Source: Sedimentisphaerales bacterium
GTDB taxonomy: Bacteria; Planctomycetota; Phycisphaerae; Sedimentisphaerales; Anaerobacaceae
Assembly (NCBI GenBank): GCA_016927855.1
Contig: JAFGLV010000021.1
Coordinates: 1 to 64,000, forward strand
DNA length: 64,000 nucleotides
Direction of reading: 5' to 3'
Numbering within the stretch: position 1 is the first letter of the stretch; every line of letters begins with the position of its first letter. Made by a program: the position numbers and the translations under genes. Positions 60,422 through 64,000 of this stretch are shown in pieces. Under the pieces are notes generated by a model that made no database searches, had not been told where the DNA came from, and saw only the letters and a list, made by a program, of their open reading frames with translations.

Positions 60422-62916
60422 TGCGTTTCTCCCATTTGACGAATTTGAGTCTCAAGGTCCCCCACTGCGAAGCCTTCCGCCCTAACGACGTGGTTCAAGT
60501 CTGCCGAAATCAGCCAAGGTAGCGACTTGATGCCCCACGCCAGGCGAGTCGCGTCCACGTCAGTGCGAATCCGTCCGACGGGCAGTGTGATGTCGCTCTG
60601 CTCGATCCATTCGGACAGCGCATCGGCATCCACGTCAGAAGCCTGCACAGCGACTACGATGACGCCTTTCTGTTTCAGCGCGTCGGCCTGTCCGGCCAAT
60701 TGCAGGAGGGTGTTTCGCGAAGGGCGCTGCTGGAAGTCGAAGAAACAGACGAGGATCGGCTTGCCTTGCGTCTGCTCGGCGTCGAGGTCGATCAGGTCTT
60801 TCCAGTCGGGCAAGGGCTTGCCCAACAACGGGCGCAGGCGAGAGTGGACGCCTTCGCGGCCCAGGATAACCTCGACGTCACGGTCGCCTCCTTCGGCGTC
60901 GAGGAAGCCGGCGCCGCCGGGACTGCTGCTGTAGCTGGCCTGGATGCGCAGGGGACCGGCGCAGACGCCTTCGACGGCGAACCTGCCCTGTTCGTCGCTG
61001 GAGGTTTGATGTCGCGGCTGGCCGGCCGTATCGCTGCCGCGAGGCCCTGTGACAAATATCGGAACCCCCGCAACTGGGGTCCCGTTGGCATCGACGACCA
61101 CGCCGGAGATGGACTTGTCCGCCGGCATCAGCACGGTAGGCTGGATCTCAACCTGCCTATCGTGGGCGGCGTCGAATGGCAGGTCTCTCTGTTCGACCGG
61201 GCCGAAACCCTCGGCGCTTATGCCCATGCGGTACCGGAAATCCTCGGTAGGAGCGGGAACCGCACGAATCTCATAAAGGCCGTTGGCATCAGTAAGTACA
61301 TCCGGCGCGGCGCTCGTGCGCCAACCCGGCATGAACGCCCACAGAGAAACCGTCGCCAGGGGTATCGGCTGGCCGTTCGGGTCCGCAATGCGCCCGCGCA
61401 CCACGAAGGCAGGGGCTAGCGCCACGTCAACCGCCTGGGCTTGGTCGTTCACCTCTGCCAGCCCGGCCAGATCGCGCTGTGGATCGCGAGCCAGGATCAG
61501 CACGTCTCGAATGTTGCCGCTCGGACGCCAACAGACCCTGAAGCGCCCCTGCTTGTCGGTACGCACATCCTCCTCACAGACTGGTTTGGAGGCGACGATC
61601 ACGCCAGCGGCGGGCGCTCCGCTCGGATCGCGGACGGTCCCTGTGACCGCCGGATACGGGACCAGCGATGCTTCGCGCCGGAGGACCTGGCCCTTGGCTA
61701 CCACCGCAGGGTCGGGGTCGGTAAAGTACTCGTACGCATCGGCCCACATCCGCAGTTGGGACTGGCCTGTTGGTACGCGCAGACGCGCGACACCTTCGGC
61801 GTTGGTCAAGACCGACTGATACCAGCAAGGATGCCTGCCGAAGCTGGCTGGCTGCGAGACGTGCGCGCGGGCGTTCTCGATGGGCTGTTGCGTCGTCGCA
61901 TCCAGGATCGTAACTTCAATGATTCCCCCTTTGCCCACGGGAACGTTGACATCGACCGTTTGTCCGACCTCGACGGTGACCTTGGTATCGTGCCCCACCC
62001 ACTCGGCAGCTTCATAGTTTGGCGAGACAACTTGAAGGGAATACTCGCCGGCGGCCAGCCCTGAATAGACGAAGGTCCCGTCCGAGCCGGAGACCACGGG
62101 AGGCACACAGGAATAGTTGGCGTATGCCATATCGGGACGAGCGAGCAGGCGGACCCCGGGCACGCCTTTGCCGCTGTCCTCGTCCACGACCTTGCCTCGG
62201 ATGATGGCTTCGGGGTTCAGCACAATACGAATGTCGGTGCGTCCTGCTTGAAACTGGCTGCCCGCGATGCTCGACCGCTCGTGCTCCCAGTAGGTCCAGC
62301 ACGAGGCTTTGCCGGGCGCTTCGACCCAGAGGTCGGCGGTGCCGCTGGCAGGCACGTTATCGAATTGGAACCGGCCCTGGTCGTCCGTATCAGCGGTGAA
62401 CCACTCTCGGGGCGTCTCGAACGACACGCCGGGCGTTCCGCCCATCCAGCTCATCTTCAGACACAAGCGAAGCGTTGCCCCGCCGATCCCCCGACCGGTC
62501 TCTTCCACAACCGAACCCGCTAGGACTTCCGGTTTGCCGAGTTGGACCACCATGTCCTGGCATGACCGCGCAAAACGCGGGCTCTGCCAGCCTATTGCCA
62601 GCCCCTTCTTCCAGGCGACGACATAGATGTAGTTCTCCCTCTCGGCGCGCACGCGCAGGGCAAACCTGCCGTCCGGCCCTGTGGTGGTTCGAGCGAGCGG
62701 CCCCCAACTCGTCCGGCCGGCTGCGTAATCATACAGATTCTCGCCACCGATCACTTCAACGCCTGCCACGGGATGGCTTTGCCAATCGACCACGATGCCT
62801 GAGCATCGGACCGGGTCGAAACGGTCTTGGGCTCGCGCCCCTGCGGTCGCGGCAGCGCTGACGAAGACCAAGAGAATCCCGATCAAAACCACGCGTGCGC
62901 TTGCAAGACGAGACAT
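60418..62916 (-). CDS. Array locus 1: first gene of the array, CarboxypepD_reg repeats with QRPS Trx-like domain
   Basis: The product is 832 residues from the ATG at 62916, preceded by GGAGGTGA, the best ribosome-binding site in the array. The signal peptide (about 1-30) is followed by repeats CSGIVVDWQSHPVAGVEVIG, IRGKVVDEDSGKGVPGVRLL, VRGRIADPNGQPIPLATVSL and ISGVVVDANGTPVAGVPIFV. The Trx-like domain covers about 695-832. Aligned to TlpA (VNFWATWCPPCR), the segment VCFFDFQQRPSR (723-734) puts QRPS (730-733) where CPPC should be. The Cys at 724 is four residues from the N-terminal edge of that site. The cis-Pro loop is KSLPWLISADLNH. Thiol-disulfide exchange by CxxC is therefore excluded; a binding or docking role is inferred. 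Confidence 0.93.
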   Translation of the reverse strand: MSRLASARVVLIGILLVFVSAAATAGARAQDRFDPVRCSGIVVDWQSHPVAGVEVIGGENLYDYAAGRTSWGPLARTTTGPDGRFALRVRAERENYIYVVAWKKGLAIGWQSPRFARSCQDMVVQLGKPEVLAGSVVEETGRGIGGATLRLCLKMSWMGGTPGVSFETPREWFTADTDDQGRFQFDNVPASGTADLWVEAPGKASCWTYWEHERSSIAGSQFQAGRTDIRIVLNPEAIIRGKVVDEDSGKGVPGVRLLARPDMAYANYSCVPPVVSGSDGTFVYSGLAAGEYSLQVVSPNYEAAEWVGHDTKVTVEVGQTVDVNVPVGKGGIIEVTILDATTQQPIENARAHVSQPASFGRHPCWYQSVLTNAEGVARLRVPTGQSQLRMWADAYEYFTDPDPAVVAKGQVLRREASLVPYPAVTGTVRDPSGAPAAGVIVASKPVCEEDVRTDKQGRFRVCWRPSGNIRDVLILARDPQRDLAGLAEVNDQAQAVDVALAPAFVVRGRIADPNGQPIPLATVSLWAFMPGWRTSAAPDVLTDANGLYEIRAVPAPTEDFRYRMGISAEGFGPVEQRDLPFDAAHDRQVEIQPTVLMPADKSISGVVVDANGTPVAGVPIFVTGPRGSDTAGQPRHQTSSDEQGRFAVEGVCAGPLRIQASYSSSPGGAGFLDAEGGDRDVEVILGREGVHSRLRPLLGKPLPDWKDLIDLDAEQTQGKPILVCFFDFQQRPSRNTLLQLAGQADALKQKGVIVVAVQASDVDADALSEWIEQSDITLPVGRIRTDVDATRLAWGIKSLPWLISADLNHVVRAEGFAVGDLETQIRQMGETQ

Positions 62917-63119
62917 AGTCACCTCCGGAGTTGGCTCAAGCAAGGTGCGGCTGGCAGTGGGACAACACAGATTCCCCCCGTTGTTCGGCGTGGACAGGCA
63001 ACACGGGACAAAATGCTCAAATGGAGGATAGACGCACAGTGTTTGCGCACACCTGCTCCCTCCTGGGCAACCTTCAGCCGCAGAACGATAGGCCGAACCG
63101 TCGTGCTGTCGTGCGTCGG
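62917..63119. other. 203-bp gap between the candidate selenoprotein gene and the array
   Basis: Apart from the locus 1 ribosome-binding site, I see no gene here. A promoter for the array would be expected here or further upstream. By eye no -35/-10 pair is convincing; a TATCCT without a good -35 partner lies roughly 100 bp upstream of the locus 1 start. An imperfect inverted repeat of the GTGCGCA/TGTGCG type lies next to it. Confidence 0.4.
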
Positions 63120-64000
63120 CTACGTCGTTGGTCTCTTGCGTAGCCTGGTCACCACCGCACCTATCACCATAACCGCAAGAACGACCGCGATCAGCCATAA
63201 ATTCTGCCCGCCATCCGTCGCGGCCGGGATACCGGACTCGGCCGAGACAGCAGGTCCCGCCGCGACATTAGGCTCGGTCGTTACATCCGGAGCCTCGGAG
63301 GCAGTAACAGCCGGTTCGGGCGCGACTTCGGTCAGTGCCGGCTCAGCCGACACCATCGCGCCGGCGATCGTATAGGGCTCGCCCGTGACCTCGAACGGGG
63401 CACCCATATCGAGCGTTGCGGTGAACGGACCTTTGACATTCTTGGGCTCTCGCCACGAGAGCGAACAGGTGCCGCCTCAGCCATAAGAGAAGCTGAAGGT
63501 TCGATCGTACGTACCATCTTTGTTCTTGATGTTCAGCCGCGGCGCCTGGGGTTGGGCTCCGTTGCGGGTCAGGACGATCCGCTCACCACGACGGCCTCTC
63601 AGGCTCTGGTTGAAGCTGTACGTCCCTTCTCTGGCGGTGGCCTGAACGATAGCCTCCACGGGCTCGCCGATTTCCAGGGAGGCATCAGTGGTTTCCGACA
63701 CCTCGAAGGAACTTGCGTTCCCTACGCCGATCGCCTGCAGGCGCCACTGGGCGCCGTTGTCGTCCTTGCGGTCGATGGTCCACTCGGTAATGCGGTACTT
63801 GCCTACCGGCAGCGTCGCGACGCCGTTCTCGGGGCTGCGGACGAACTGCCCGTTTTCGCCTCCGGCGCAGAAGCTCGAAACGGTGTCCGCCAACTTGACC
63901 GCGCCGAACTTGACGTTCTGGGCTTTGGGCAGCTTGACGAAAGCACCGTCGCGCGCGATCTGCGGTTCGTAGAGCGTGTCGCCAATCTCAAGATACTTGC
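63120..64000 (-). CDS. Membrane-anchored protein with in-frame TGA, candidate selenoprotein (5' end outside window)
   Basis: Reading in from the right edge, the frame is open for 173 codons (KYLEIGDTLYEPQIARDGAF onward) to a TGA at 63479-63477. It then stays open in the same frame for 118 more codons. The local product is FSYG-(TGA)-GGTCSLSWREPKN, then a Pro/Ala/Glu-rich linker and a C-terminal helix (NLWLIAVVLAVMVIGAVVTR) ending in basic residues. A Sec at the TGA would form a U-x3-C pair. The extracytoplasmic part looks beta-rich, and I cannot assign a family. Conventional calling would give two genes: one ending at 63477, and a short one starting at an internal ATG (63407) that has no export signal. 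A nonsense mutation or sequence error is the alternative. Confidence 0.6.
63446..63476 (-). promoter_or_regulatory. Candidate bacterial SECIS hairpin after the in-frame TGA
   Basis: On the coding strand, GCUCUCG (63462-63456) and CGAGAGC (63452-63446) pair perfectly over 7 bp around a UGG loop (63455-63453). The loop starts 21 nt after the UGA and has G at its second position. Both features agree with what is known of bacterial SECIS elements: a small apical stem-loop within about 16-37 nt, with G in the first two loop bases. No lower stem is obvious. Confidence 0.5.

Noticed and set aside
58664-60439. Long plus-strand ORF (591 codons) opposite array locus 2
   Set aside because: It mirrors a well-supported minus-strand gene, has no recognisable domains or ribosome-binding site, and similar antisense frames occur opposite other array genes (for example 30653-32302, 32250-33956, 39469-40935). 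High G+C codon use explains them.
11380-62916. Array proteins as active thiol-disulfide oxidoreductases
   Set aside because: The fold resembles thioredoxin, but no copy has CxxC or a peroxidatic PxxxTxxC arrangement; the active-site position reads QRPS or a variant.
11380-62916. Array proteins as zinc carboxypeptidases
   Set aside because: Only the non-catalytic regulatory-like beta-sandwich repeats are present; no HxxE...H metal site of an M14 peptidase was seen.

Overview
The window looks like chromosomal DNA from a Planctomycetota bacterium, most likely Phycisphaerae-like. The reasons are high G+C, a very large secreted LamG/discoidin/Fn3-like protein, a Tat-exported TIM-barrel sugar isomerase-like protein, an ECF sigma factor, and long secreted proteins built from carboxypeptidase-regulatory-like (CarboxypepD_reg) domains. 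The taxon is inferred from gene style only; no rRNA or other phylogenetic marker was assessed.

Left flank (1-11.35 kb). The start of an ECF sigma factor runs off the left edge. A secreted LamG protein follows. A minus-strand unit then encodes PgsA, RibBA and a small lipoprotein, with the last two coupled by a TGATG overlap. A solitary GspF/PilC-like membrane protein has a good sigma70-type promoter, and a cyclophilin-like-fold protein is convergent to it. A plus-strand cluster encodes PdxJ, DapA and a Tat-exported sugar-phosphate isomerase-like protein. Two ~210-bp intergenic repeats flank the LamG gene, and a related palindromic repeat lies at 11379-11503.

The array (11.38-62.92 kb). About 51.5 kb on the minus strand is one uninterrupted run of 23 loci, all read the same way. 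They are separated by 4-nt or 14-nt overlaps or by gaps of at most 73 bp, so the run looks like one giant operon. I number the loci 1-23 in transcription order, from high to low coordinate. Twenty-two of the 23 end in the same ~130-residue thioredoxin/TlpA-like domain. In that domain the CxxC active site is replaced by QRPS (consensus CFFDxQQRPSRN), while the cis-proline loop (SLPWLILTD) is kept. The N-terminal parts vary: CarboxypepD_reg beta-sandwich repeats in most, LolA-like domains in loci 8, 16, 17 and 22, EF-hand loops in locus 7 and leucine-rich repeats in locus 6. Locus 20 has HEAT-like repeats and lacks the C-terminal domain; locus 18 is almost only that domain. Most members carry a signal peptide, so this is an exported protein family with a constant C-terminus and variable N-termini. 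I know of no described system with this layout. It is the main candidate for something new here.

Right edge (63.12-64 kb). Upstream of the array on the same strand lies a membrane-anchored protein gene whose frame is interrupted by one TGA. The frame stays open for 118 codons afterwards, into a Pro/Ala-rich linker and a C-terminal membrane helix. A 7-bp hairpin with a UGG loop sits 21 nt past the TGA, where a bacterial SECIS would be, and the site reads U-GGTC. This is a candidate selenoprotein. A second in-frame stop, a TAG, splits locus 14.

All family assignments are from reading motifs; no database search was run.
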